Source: UMGS172 sp045647525
Lineage (GTDB): Bacteria; Bacillota; Clostridia; Oscillospirales; Acutalibacteraceae
Assembly: GCA_045647525.1 (NCBI GenBank)
Contig: JAZRMK010000031.1
Coordinates: forward strand, 1 to 29,425
Reading direction: 5' to 3'
DNA: 29,425 nt
Position numbers and translations under genes: made by a program. Below, in pieces: positions 14,537-22,356 of the stretch (position 1 is the stretch's first letter; every line of letters starts with the position of its first letter). The notes beneath the pieces were generated by a model that worked only from the letters and a program-made list of their open reading frames with translations, was not told the DNA's origin and did not search any database.

Positions 14537-16621
14537 ATGAATTTTTTTAGTAATGCAAAGCCAATCTGGTTAGAGGGAAGAGAAACCGAACGCCATTTAC
14601 GTGTTCAGTTCAAGTCTTTCTTCAACGTTTGTGACACTGATAAAAAGCACACTGTAAAAATTGCGACTAGCGGTATTTATCAGTTATTTATTAACGGCAA
14701 ATTTGTTGCATACGGCCCTGCAAGAGCAGGTAAGTATCATTTCAGAGTTGACGAAATAGATGTTTCAAAATTCATTAAATCAGGCAAAAACACTGCCGTA
14801 ATTGAGGTTGCAGGTTACTATACAACAACATTTTATATTATGCAGCAACCCTCGTTTTTGCAGGCAGAAATCTTCTGCGATAGCGTTTCACTTAATGCTA
14901 CCGGAAGTGATTTCACCGCACGTGTTAACCCTTATTATATCCAGAAGGCAGAGAAGTACAGTTATCAGCGTCCGCAGCTCGAAATCTATCGCTTAAAAGA
15001 TGGTGACACTTTCTTTACAGATGACTGTCAGGGTACTGAAACTATCGCGGAAACCGAGGAGAAAACACTTATCGGACGTCGTGCCGACTACCCGATTTAC
15101 GAGGAATTGAATCCTGTAAAAATTGGCAACGGTAAAGTTGTTCATCTTGATATTGAACCCCAGAAAAACAGAACTTTGACGGTTATTAACAGTCAAATGA
15201 CGGGATACAAGTATGAAGAACTTGATATGTGCGTTAACGAATTGATGCAAACTCTTGACTCTGAGGCTGGCGACTTCAAAAACAATGATATCCTATCAAA
15301 CGATGAGTATGCCTTGTTTGAACTTCCTTATAATGCATCAGGTATGTTGCGTTTTGATGTTGAATGCAAAGAGGACACAACTTTGCTCATCGGATTTGAC
15401 GAGATTTTGGGTGACGACGGCAAGCTTCACCCGTTGCGTTTTGATGTTACAAACGGTATCTACTATGAATTAAAACCCGGTAAATATCATCTTCAATTCT
15501 TTGAAGTTTACACAATGAAATATATTGCTGCCAATGTACTTAAAGGCTCGTGCGAGTTTAAAAATCTTACTATGGTTGAATTCAAGCATCCGCCCGTTAA
15601 ACACAATATTGTCGGTAAAACACCTGAAATACAGAAAATTATCGATGCAGCGGTTGAGACATACAAACAAAATGCAGTTGACCTCTTTACAGACTGTCCT
15701 TCAAGAGAACGTGCAGGTTGGCTCTGTGACAGTTTCTTCTTGGGACGTGTTGCTTACTGTCTTGACGGTAACTGTGACATCGAAACCGACTTTTTAGAAA
15801 ACTTCTTGCACGAAGAAAACTTTGAGGCACTGCCCGAAGGCATGGTACATATGAGTTATCCGGGTGACCATCGCAACGGAAACTTTATTCCAAACTGGGC
15901 AATGTGGATGGTATTACAGCTTGAAGAATATGCAGTTCGTGCAGGTAACCGTGAGCTTATCGACCGTTTTAAAGTAAAGGTCGAGAAGCTGCTCAAATAC
16001 TTTGAGGCTTTGGAAAACGAAGACGGTCTTTTGGAGAAGTTAAGAGGTTGGATATTTGTTGAATGGTCAAGAGCAAATCAGTTGGTTCAGGATGTCAACT
16101 ATCCGAGCAATATGATGTATTCCAAGATCTTAAAAATTGCAGGTAAACTTTATGACCGTCCCGAATGGATCGAAAAGGGCGAAAAAATCAAGAATGAGGT
16201 CTTGAAACAGTCTTGGAACGGTAAATTCTTTGTTGATAACGCAGTGCGTGACGAGAACGGCAAACTTGTTTTAAGCGGTGAAACCACTGAGGTTTGCCAA
16301 TATTATGCCTACTTCTGTGATATTGTCACCACCGAAACTCACAAAGATTTATTTGATACTTTACTTAATGATTTCGGCCCTCACCGCAAGATTGAAAACA
16401 AATGGCCTGACGTTCATTTCGCAAATGTTTTGCCCGGTAGCTATATGCGTCTTGAAATTCTAATGCAGCATGGCTATAAGGATAAGGTTTTAGAGGAAAT
16501 AGTCGGTTATTTTCTCTATATGGCGGAGCGCACGGGAACTCTTTGGGAACATGATGACACTTCAAACAGCTGTTGTCACGGTTTTGCAAGCCACGTTTTG
16601 TGCTGGCTGGATAAAATGTAA
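14537..16621 (+). CDS. GH78-like alpha-L-rhamnosidase family protein, cytoplasmic
   Basis: A 694-residue glycoside hydrolase. The N-terminal third has beta-sandwich features of bacterial alpha-L-rhamnosidases (YQLFINGKFVAYGPAR, about 48-63). The helical six-hairpin domain begins near 360, with the signature DCPSRERAGW (386-395), where Glu391 is the expected general acid, and TLWEH near the end, where Glu671 is the expected base. The usual GD after the GW motif is CD here. There is no signal peptide, so it acts on imported substrate, fitting the MFS gene upstream. I chose ATG 14537 with GGGAG 8 nt upstream; an in-frame GTG at 14528 overlaps that site. Alpha-L-rhamnose specificity is by family only and could be another deoxyhexose. 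Confidence 0.85.
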   Translation: MNFFSNAKPIWLEGRETERHLRVQFKSFFNVCDTDKKHTVKIATSGIYQLFINGKFVAYGPARAGKYHFRVDEIDVSKFIKSGKNTAVIEVAGYYTTTFYIMQQPSFLQAEIFCDSVSLNATGSDFTARVNPYYIQKAEKYSYQRPQLEIYRLKDGDTFFTDDCQGTETIAETEEKTLIGRRADYPIYEELNPVKIGNGKVVHLDIEPQKNRTLTVINSQMTGYKYEELDMCVNELMQTLDSEAGDFKNNDILSNDEYALFELPYNASGMLRFDVECKEDTTLLIGFDEILGDDGKLHPLRFDVTNGIYYELKPGKYHLQFFEVYTMKYIAANVLKGSCEFKNLTMVEFKHPPVKHNIVGKTPEIQKIIDAAVETYKQNAVDLFTDCPSRERAGWLCDSFFLGRVAYCLDGNCDIETDFLENFLHEENFEALPEGMVHMSYPGDHRNGNFIPNWAMWMVLQLEEYAVRAGNRELIDRFKVKVEKLLKYFEALENEDGLLEKLRGWIFVEWSRANQLVQDVNYPSNMMYSKILKIAGKLYDRPEWIEKGEKIKNEVLKQSWNGKFFVDNAVRDENGKLVLSGETTEVCQYYAYFCDIVTTETHKDLFDTLLNDFGPHRKIENKWPDVHFANVLPGSYMRLEILMQHGYKDKVLEEIVGYFLYMAERTGTLWEHDDTSNSCCHGFASHVLCWLDKM

Positions 16622-16659
16622 ATTTCAAGTTATACTAACAAAAAAACAATGGGGAAAAT

Positions 16660-17958
16660 ATGCGTTTAGGAACAAAAAAGTTTAATGACAGTTTAATAAT
16701 CGGTGCAGCATTGTTTTCTATGTTTTTTGGGGCGGGAAATATGATTTTTCCGCCCTTTTTAGGATTTGGAAGCGGAAGAGAATGGGTGACAGGATTTTTA
16801 GGCTATTTTATTGCCGACATTGGACTTGTTATACTCACTCTTTTAGCACTCGTCAGAAAAAACGGTCAACAGGAACTTTTATCAGTTTCGGGCAACGGAT
16901 TGGCTTCTTTTTTACTCTTTATAATCATTATGTGCCTAGGGCCCGTTATAAGCATACCGCGAACTGCGGCTACAACTTATGAACTTGCTATTTTGCCTGT
17001 TTTGGACGAGCAGAGTTTTCCTTGGTTTTATATTGTTTTCTTTGCAGTAGTTTTGCTAATGTGTTTCAATAAGAACAAGGTAGTTGATATAGTTGGCAAA
17101 ATTCTCACACCGTTACTTATAATCGGATTACTGGTGCTTATATTCAAAGGAATTGTAACACCCGTAGGTAATGTGATAGAAGATCCAAGATTTTCAAATG
17201 TATTAGGTGAGGGGATAGAAGCCGGATATCAGTCTATGGATGTGCTTGCTGCCGTTATTTTCGGCGCCTTAATTATTAACTCAGCAGAGGACAGAGGATA
17301 TACAAAAGATAAAGAAAAGAACAATATTGTATTTTTGTCAAGTATTATAGCAGGTGCAGGGCTTTTAGTTATATACCTGGGTTTAACGTATTTGGGCGCT
17401 ACTGCATCGACAAACTATACAATGCACATTTCGCGAACCGAACTTTTGACATCGATTATCCAAAAACTTTTCCCAGGAAATGCAGGACTCATATTCTTCG
17501 GAATAGTTGCAGGACTTGCTTGTCTGTCAACTGCGGTAGCTTTGGTAGGTTCTGCCGCTGAGTATCTTGAAAAATTATTCAAAGGCAAAGTAAGTTACAA
17601 AGTTTTTGTAATTCTTATATGTATATTAGATGCATTATTTGCCACAGTAGGTGTTGAAAATCTTGTTAAATTCGCATCACCGTTATTATCACTTGTTTAT
17701 CCGCCTATTTTAACGATTGTAATTTTAAGTTTGGTATCAAAAAAACTACAATTTTTCGCATTAAGATTACCTGTATACACTGCATTGATATGCGGCTTCT
17801 ACGAAGCTTTATCTTCATTTGGATTTAGAATCAAGTATATTGATTTATTAACACTAAACAGCGTGGGATTATTCTGGGTTTTCCCATGTGTTATTGCTTT
17901 CTTATCTGGGTTTATAATTGATAAAACTATAAACAAAACAAAAAACTGCCGAACATAA
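16660..17958 (+). CDS. brnQ: Branched-chain amino acid transporter BrnQ (LIVCS family)
   Basis: BrnQ imports leucine, isoleucine and valine by cation symport at the cytoplasmic membrane. The 432-residue product has about twelve hydrophobic segments. The family N-terminus is unmistakable: DSLIIGAALFSMFFGAGN then MIFPPFLG (about 10-35). It also has the GPVISIPRTAATTYE segment (about 93-107). A GGGGAA site precedes ATG 16660. It starts 38 nt after the GH78-like gene with no terminator between, so they may be co-transcribed, although no functional link is obvious. Its stop codon sits in the loop of a convergent terminator. Confidence 0.95.
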   Translation: MRLGTKKFNDSLIIGAALFSMFFGAGNMIFPPFLGFGSGREWVTGFLGYFIADIGLVILTLLALVRKNGQQELLSVSGNGLASFLLFIIIMCLGPVISIPRTAATTYELAILPVLDEQSFPWFYIVFFAVVLLMCFNKNKVVDIVGKILTPLLIIGLLVLIFKGIVTPVGNVIEDPRFSNVLGEGIEAGYQSMDVLAAVIFGALIINSAEDRGYTKDKEKNNIVFLSSIIAGAGLLVIYLGLTYLGATASTNYTMHISRTELLTSIIQKLFPGNAGLIFFGIVAGLACLSTAVALVGSAAEYLEKLFKGKVSYKVFVILICILDALFATVGVENLVKFASPLLSLVYPPILTIVILSLVSKKLQFFALRLPVYTALICGFYEALSSFGFRIKYIDLLTLNSVGLFWVFPCVIAFLSGFIIDKTINKTKNCRT

Positions 17959-17976
17959 TATTCGGCAGTTTTTTTG
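17941..17976. terminator. Bidirectional terminator between brnQ and the minus-strand coiled-coil gene
   Basis: AAAAACTGCCGAA (17941-17953) pairs perfectly over 13 bp with TTCGGCAGTTTTT (17961-17973), loop CATAATA. T-runs appear on both strands, so it can serve both converging genes. Confidence 0.92.
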
Positions 17977-17990
17977 TTCACCAATTTCGC

Positions 17991-18560
17991 TTACACTGTT
18001 GTTACAGCATCAACCTTCTCAATAAGGTTGTCCATAACAGATTCACCGTTAGAAATTGTCTTTTCATTTTCAGAAATATTCTGTTTTGTATTTTTAAGTC
18101 TTAGTTTAATGGCTTCGATTTCATCAGAAAATCTTTTTGCAGTAGAGAGGAGCTCACTCTCAATAGAGGTTAAATTCTCACCGGTAATTTCAGCCGTTTC
18201 AATGTTTTTATCAACCGCTGTTTTGCTTAATCTAACATTTTCCTCAGCAGCCGAAACAATTGTTTTAGCATTAGTCTTTGCAACTAAATAAAGCTTACCA
18301 ATGTTTTCACTAAGCTTTGTCAATGTTGCTTCTCTTTGCTCAAAATCATCAACCTTTGCTTGCAACTCCTCGATTTTTTCATAAGCATTCGCAAGTTCAG
18401 CTTTAATTTTAACCGACTCATCGGACAATTCCTTATTCAGCTTGTTCTTTTCGTTTATTGTCTGTTCATTTTTGTTTAATGTCTCTTTTGTAGAGTATAC
18501 ATATTTTAGAACATCGTCCTTATTAAAGCCCAAAAGACTGTTTCTGAACTTAACGGCCAT
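17991..18560 (-). CDS. DivIVA-like coiled-coil protein
   Basis: A 189-residue, highly charged, helical protein with no membrane segment. The N-terminus FRNSLLGFNKDDVLKYV (5-21) resembles the start of DivIVA/GpsB-type proteins, where a short phenylalanine/GF-containing segment precedes coiled coils. Long heptad-like stretches run at about 25-85 and again at about 120-175, with a Ala/Lys-rich helix between (VAKTNAKTIVSAAEENV). By analogy it could be a polar or septal scaffold or bind membranes of high curvature, but it lacks the full DivIVA domain and I would not name a function. An AGAGGTG site (18566-18572, complement) and a good promoter support the start. It is the only confident minus-strand gene in the window. 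Confidence 0.8.
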   Translation of the reverse strand: MAVKFRNSLLGFNKDDVLKYVYSTKETLNKNEQTINEKNKLNKELSDESVKIKAELANAYEKIEELQAKVDDFEQREATLTKLSENIGKLYLVAKTNAKTIVSAAEENVRLSKTAVDKNIETAEITGENLTSIESELLSTAKRFSDEIEAIKLRLKNTKQNISENEKTISNGESVMDNLIEKVDAVTTV

Positions 18561-18590
18561 AATTACACCTCTTAAATCACATTTTATTAT

Positions 18591-18618
18591 ATTATATCAT
18601 AGTAATTTGTATTTTCAA
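18591..18618 (-). promoter_or_regulatory. Promoter of the minus-strand coiled-coil gene
   Basis: On the minus strand, TTGAAA (18618-18613) and TATAAT (18596-18591) are spaced by 16 nt. The start codon lies about 30 nt downstream with a good ribosome binding site. This is one of the best matches in the window. Confidence 0.75.
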
Positions 18619-18686
18619 CAGTTATTTATACTCTTTTGTGAAAGTTAATCTTGAATTTTTATGAGTTATATTGTATTATTATTGTG

Positions 18687-18702
18687 TATAATATTGCAAT
18701 AT
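18687..18702 (+). promoter_or_regulatory. Candidate nusB operon -10 with overlapping palindrome
   Basis: TATAAT (18687-18692) has no good -35 at the usual distance. It overlaps a perfect 12-bp palindrome ATATTGCAATAT (18691-18702). The nusB ATG is at 18727. The gap between the divergent genes must hold the promoter for the long downstream cluster; this is the most likely place, and the palindrome could be an operator, though A/T-rich chance is possible. Confidence 0.4.
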
Positions 18703-18726
18703 TTTGCATATTTTTTGGAGGTAAAT

Positions 18727-19122
18727 ATGACAAGAACAAATGCCAGAAACGAATTATTTATTCTTATTTTCGAAAAGCAGTTCAGTGAATCGACTTTGGA
18801 CGAAATTTTGGAGTCTGCAAAGGAATCACGTGACTTTTCTGAGGATAAAGACGGATATATAGTAAGTTCATTCAAAGGTGTCTACGACAATCTTTTAACA
18901 ATAGACGATATTATTTCCAAAAACCTTATCGGTTGGACCATTGACCGAATTTCGAAGGTTTCTTTGGCGGTTCTTCGTCTTGCGATTTATGAAATTAAGT
19001 TTATTGACGATATTCCTGAATCGGTTACTATTGATGAAGCAGTAGAACTTTGCAAAAAATATTCAACTGTTGAGGATTCTGCTTTTGTAAACGGCGTTCT
19101 CGGTTCTATTGTAAGGGCATAA
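18727..19122 (+). CDS. nusB: Transcription antitermination factor NusB
   Basis: NusB is a small helical RNA-binding protein that, with NusE (S10), supports antitermination of rRNA operons. The 131-residue product shows the family layout: RTNARNELFILIFEKQF at the start, WTIDRISKVSLAVLRLAIYEI in the middle and SVTIDEAVELCKKYST followed by FVNGVLGSI at the end. I chose ATG 18727 because of the GGAGG at 18717-18721; an in-frame ATG at 18661 would add a hydrophobic 22-residue extension that NusB proteins lack and would lie upstream of the likely -10. It heads the long cluster through recN. Confidence 0.95.
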   Translation: MTRTNARNELFILIFEKQFSESTLDEILESAKESRDFSEDKDGYIVSSFKGVYDNLLTIDDIISKNLIGWTIDRISKVSLAVLRLAIYEIKFIDDIPESVTIDEAVELCKKYSTVEDSAFVNGVLGSIVRA

Positions 19123-19123
19123 T

Positions 19124-20053
19124 ATGTGTATAACCTTAGGTATTGATACAAGCAATTACACAACATCTGCAGCTATATTCAACAATGACGATAAATCGTT
19201 TGTCAATTCCAGACGATTACTGACTGTCGGCACAGGTGAGATAGGTTTAAGGCAAAGCGATGCTGTTTTTCAGCACACAAAAAACCTGCCCGAGATTTTA
19301 AGCGGTGCTTTTAATGAAAGGGTTTCGGTTGATGCTGTTGGTGTATCTACTAAACCTCGCGATCTGGAAAACAGTTATATGCCGTGCTTTTTAGCGGGTG
19401 TTTCGGCCGCAAAATCGGCCTCTCTAGCATTAGGAGTTCCGTTGTATGAATTTTCCCATCAGGCAGGTCACATTGCTGCTGCCTTGTTTTCGGCTGACAG
19501 ACTTGAACTTATCGGCAATCAATTCATCTCATTTCACGTTTCAGGTGGAACAACAGAAGCATTACTTGTTGAATTTGATAAAGATTTAAGACTAAAATCA
19601 AAAATTATCGGACAATCACTTGATTTAAAAATGGGGCAGGCGGTTGACCGAATCGGCAATATGTTAGGATTAGACTTTCCGGCAGGAAAAGAACTGGATA
19701 GATTAGCAACTGTCGGTGAATGGAATGAGCCTATCAAGGTTTCTGTTAAAGGCTGTGACTGTTCGGTTTCAGGTCTTGAAAACAAAGCAAAAGCTTTGAT
19801 AAAAAGCGGTGCATCTAATGAATCGGTTGCTCGTTTTACAATTGAATTTTTAAATAAAACCCTCGAAAAAATGACACATAATATTCTTACTGAATACGGC
19901 AAGCTGCCTCTGGTGTTTGCGGGTGGAGTGATGTCTAATTCTATTATCAGCCGTAATTTGACCGAAAAATTCGGCGCAACCTTTGCCACACCGGAACTTT
20001 CTAGTGACAATGCAGTCGGCGTAGCAGTGTTAACTGCGTTAGCTCATAATTAA
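19124..20053 (+). CDS. TsaD-like (Kae1/M22 family) paralogue
   Basis: A 309-residue ASKHA-fold protein related to TsaD, the tRNA t6A-forming enzyme once called O-sialoglycoprotein endopeptidase. It keeps DTSNYTTS (8-15), the metal-binding HxxxH as SHQAGH (His112, His116), SGGTTE (140-145) and FAGGVMSNS near the C-terminus. It is about 30 residues shorter than typical TsaD, and its HQAGH replaces the usual HMEGH. Such paralogues occur beside nusB and xseA in Clostridia. A full tsaD is expected elsewhere with tsaB/tsaE; this one is more likely a paralogue of unknown substrate than the essential enzyme. It starts 1 nt after nusB with an AAGGG site. Confidence 0.85.
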   Translation: MCITLGIDTSNYTTSAAIFNNDDKSFVNSRRLLTVGTGEIGLRQSDAVFQHTKNLPEILSGAFNERVSVDAVGVSTKPRDLENSYMPCFLAGVSAAKSASLALGVPLYEFSHQAGHIAAALFSADRLELIGNQFISFHVSGGTTEALLVEFDKDLRLKSKIIGQSLDLKMGQAVDRIGNMLGLDFPAGKELDRLATVGEWNEPIKVSVKGCDCSVSGLENKAKALIKSGASNESVARFTIEFLNKTLEKMTHNILTEYGKLPLVFAGGVMSNSIISRNLTEKFGATFATPELSSDNAVGVAVLTALAHN

Positions 20054-20064
20054 AGGAGATCTTT

Positions 20065-21276
20065 ATGAACGGTACTGTTATAACTGTTTCACAACTTAAT
20101 AAGTACGTTCATTCCATTTTCGACAGCAACGAAGTTTTAAAAAACATAATTGTTGAAGGCGAAATCTCAAATCTCAAAATAAACTCATTCAGCGGACATA
20201 TTTATTTAACATTAAAAGACGATAATTCAGCAGTAAAGGCTGTTATGTTCAAGGCATCCGCGGTGCGTTTAAAATTCATACCCAAAGAGGGAATGAAGGT
20301 TATTTGTCGCGGTTCGGTGTCGGTTTATGACCGCGACGGTGTTTATCAACTGTATATTTCCGATATGCAACCCGACGGTGCAGGCAGTATTGCCTTAGCT
20401 TTCGAGCAATTAAAAAACAAGTTGCAGAAGGAAGGTCTTTTTGACCCGAAGTTTAAGAAAAAATTACCTGAATTTCCTAAAAAAATCGCAATCATTACCT
20501 CTGCAACCGGCGCAGCAGTAAGAGATATGATCAGTGTTATAGGTCGACGTTGGCCTATTGCAACGCTCGTTATGTGTCCCGTTTCCGTTCAGGGTGATCT
20601 GGCACCCGAACAGATGATCGAAGCATTAAGAAAGGTGAACAGTCATACCGACTGTGACATTATTATAATCGGACGCGGCGGTGGCTCGACCGAGGACTTA
20701 TGGTGTTTTAATGACGAAGGTCTTGCCCGCGAAATTTTCAAATCAAACATTCCTGTAATTTCGGCTGTCGGTCACGAAACCGATTTTACTATCTGCGATT
20801 TCGTTGCGGATTTAAGAGCACCCACACCGTCAGCAGCCGGTGAGGTAGCAGTACCCGAAATTGCCGAAACCTATGCTCTTTTTAACGGATACGACCTAAG
20901 GCTCGAAAATGCGGTCACAGCAAAATATAACGAATGCTTTAATAAATACAACAACCTTTGCAACCGACCGATCTTAACTAAAAAATCAGGCTTTTTAGAG
21001 CCTATTGAATTAAGACTTGACGGTATAACCTCGAAATTGAAGTCATCTTTGGAAACCACCGTCATAAAACAAGAAGGAAATTTCAAAAGAATACTGGCTC
21101 AGTTGGTTGCCTGCAATCCCACTGCGGTTTTACTTCGCGGATATTCCATAACCGAAAAGGAAGGTATGGCCGTCAAGTCTGCAACCGAACTAAAAGCCGG
21201 TGAGACAGTCACCTCTGTTTTTAACGACGGAACCGCTGAGTGCGAAGTCAAATCGGTCAAACTGAAAGGAAATTGA
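20065..21276 (+). CDS. xseA: Exodeoxyribonuclease VII large subunit
   Basis: XseA is the catalytic subunit of exonuclease VII, which degrades single-stranded DNA from both ends. The 403-residue protein has the N-terminal OB-fold (LKNIIVEGEISNLK, HIYLTLKDDNSAVKAVMF), and the core signature GRGGGSTEDLWCFNDE followed by ISAVGHETDFTICDFVAD and RAPTPSAAGE. A long helical region (about 270-350) precedes the C-terminal LLRGYSIT motif. An AAAGGAGAT site precedes ATG 20065. xseB begins 3 nt after its stop, giving coupled synthesis of the two subunits. Confidence 0.97.
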   Translation: MNGTVITVSQLNKYVHSIFDSNEVLKNIIVEGEISNLKINSFSGHIYLTLKDDNSAVKAVMFKASAVRLKFIPKEGMKVICRGSVSVYDRDGVYQLYISDMQPDGAGSIALAFEQLKNKLQKEGLFDPKFKKKLPEFPKKIAIITSATGAAVRDMISVIGRRWPIATLVMCPVSVQGDLAPEQMIEALRKVNSHTDCDIIIIGRGGGSTEDLWCFNDEGLAREIFKSNIPVISAVGHETDFTICDFVADLRAPTPSAAGEVAVPEIAETYALFNGYDLRLENAVTAKYNECFNKYNNLCNRPILTKKSGFLEPIELRLDGITSKLKSSLETTVIKQEGNFKRILAQLVACNPTAVLLRGYSITEKEGMAVKSATELKAGETVTSVFNDGTAECEVKSVKLKGN

Positions 21277-21279
21277 CTT

Positions 21280-21477
21280 ATGGAAATGAAATTTGAAGAT
21301 AAAATTAAAGAACTCGACTCAATAGTTGCAAAATTGGAGTCGGGAGAGTGCGGACTGGATGAAAGCATCGAGCTTTACGAAAAAGGTTCAAAACTTTCTT
21401 TGGAATGTAAGAAAATCTTGGAAGATGCAAAACAAAAATTAGAGCAACTTGATGATTATACCGCACAAAAAGGTTAA
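21280..21477 (+). CDS. xseB: Exodeoxyribonuclease VII small subunit
   Basis: A 65-residue helical protein, usual for XseB, which binds several copies per XseA. The family pattern is plain: FEDKIKELDSIVAKLESGE, then GLDESIELYEKGSKLS. ATG 21280 has AAAGGA at 21265-21270; a second ATG two codons later could also be used. It sits directly between xseA and ispA, the common Firmicutes order. Confidence 0.96.
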   Translation: MEMKFEDKIKELDSIVAKLESGECGLDESIELYEKGSKLSLECKKILEDAKQKLEQLDDYTAQKG

Positions 21478-21481
21478 GATT

Positions 21482-22348
21482 ATGTTAGATAACTATATTG
21501 ATTTAATAAACGAAAAAATTGATAGTGTTTTAAGCACAAATGAATGCGAGTATTCTGAACTTATTGATGCGATGCATTACAGTGCATCAGCAGGTGGTAA
21601 GAGGATTCGACCCTCGCTTATGATGGAGTTTGGCCGTATTTGCAACGCAGATTTAGACGGTGTTTTACCGTTTGCTGTAGCACTGGAAATGATTCATACC
21701 TATTCGCTCATCCACGACGACCTTCCTTGTATGGATGATGATGATATGAGAAGAGGTAAACCTTCCTGCCATATAAAGTTCGGTGAAGCTACGGCTTTAC
21801 TGGCGGGTGACGCTTTACTGACCGATGCGTTTAAGATTGCAATGTCATCAAGTATTCAGGATAAGAGCAAGGTTGTTCGTGCTGCAAGTGTTTTAGCCGA
21901 ATGTGCCGGAAGTGACGGAATGATCGGAGGTCAGGTTATTGACCTTAAATATGAAAATAAACCTGCAACACTTGACGTTGTTAAGCAGGTGTATAGCTTG
22001 AAGACATCTAAGCTTCTTGTTGCCGCGGCTAAAATAGGTTGCATTTTGGGCGATGCCACCGAAGAAATGATAAAAAATGCAGAAATTTTTGCCGAAAATT
22101 TAGGAATTGCTTTCCAAATAAAAGACGATATACTTGACCTTGTCGGCAACGCTGAAATATTAGGTAAGCCTATTGGCAGTGACAGTGATTCCAATAAATC
22201 TACATACGTTTCACTTGTGGGATTAGATAAAGCACAAGAGGACGTAGTTTCTTTTACTGATACTGCTGTTTTTGCCTTAGAAATTTTTAAAAATGAGGCT
22301 GAGTGTTTAAAAGACTTTGCATTAAAGTTAGTTGACAGAAAGTTTTAG
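21482..22348 (+). CDS. ispA: Polyprenyl (farnesyl) diphosphate synthase
   Basis: A 288-residue trans-prenyltransferase making farnesyl (or geranylgeranyl) diphosphate from IPP and allylic primers, for undecaprenyl and quinone-type lipids. The first Asp-rich motif is DDLPCMDDDD (79-88) and the second is DDILD (215-219); both bind Mg-diphosphate. SAGGKRIRP (36-44) binds IPP. The two residues inserted in the first motif are typical of bacterial FPP synthases. I chose ATG 21482, with the AAAAGG at the end of xseB as ribosome binding site, over an in-frame ATG at 21449 inside xseB. It is next to dxs, so precursor supply and chain elongation are co-regulated. Confidence 0.95.
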   Translation: MLDNYIDLINEKIDSVLSTNECEYSELIDAMHYSASAGGKRIRPSLMMEFGRICNADLDGVLPFAVALEMIHTYSLIHDDLPCMDDDDMRRGKPSCHIKFGEATALLAGDALLTDAFKIAMSSSIQDKSKVVRAASVLAECAGSDGMIGGQVIDLKYENKPATLDVVKQVYSLKTSKLLVAAAKIGCILGDATEEMIKNAEIFAENLGIAFQIKDDILDLVGNAEILGKPIGSDSDSNKSTYVSLVGLDKAQEDVVSFTDTAVFALEIFKNEAECLKDFALKLVDRKF

Positions 22349-22356
22349 GAGATTTT

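Noticed and set aside
18661..18726. Longer nusB reading from ATG 18661.
   Set aside because: It adds a hydrophobic stretch not seen in NusB, has no ribosome binding site, and begins upstream of the likely -10.
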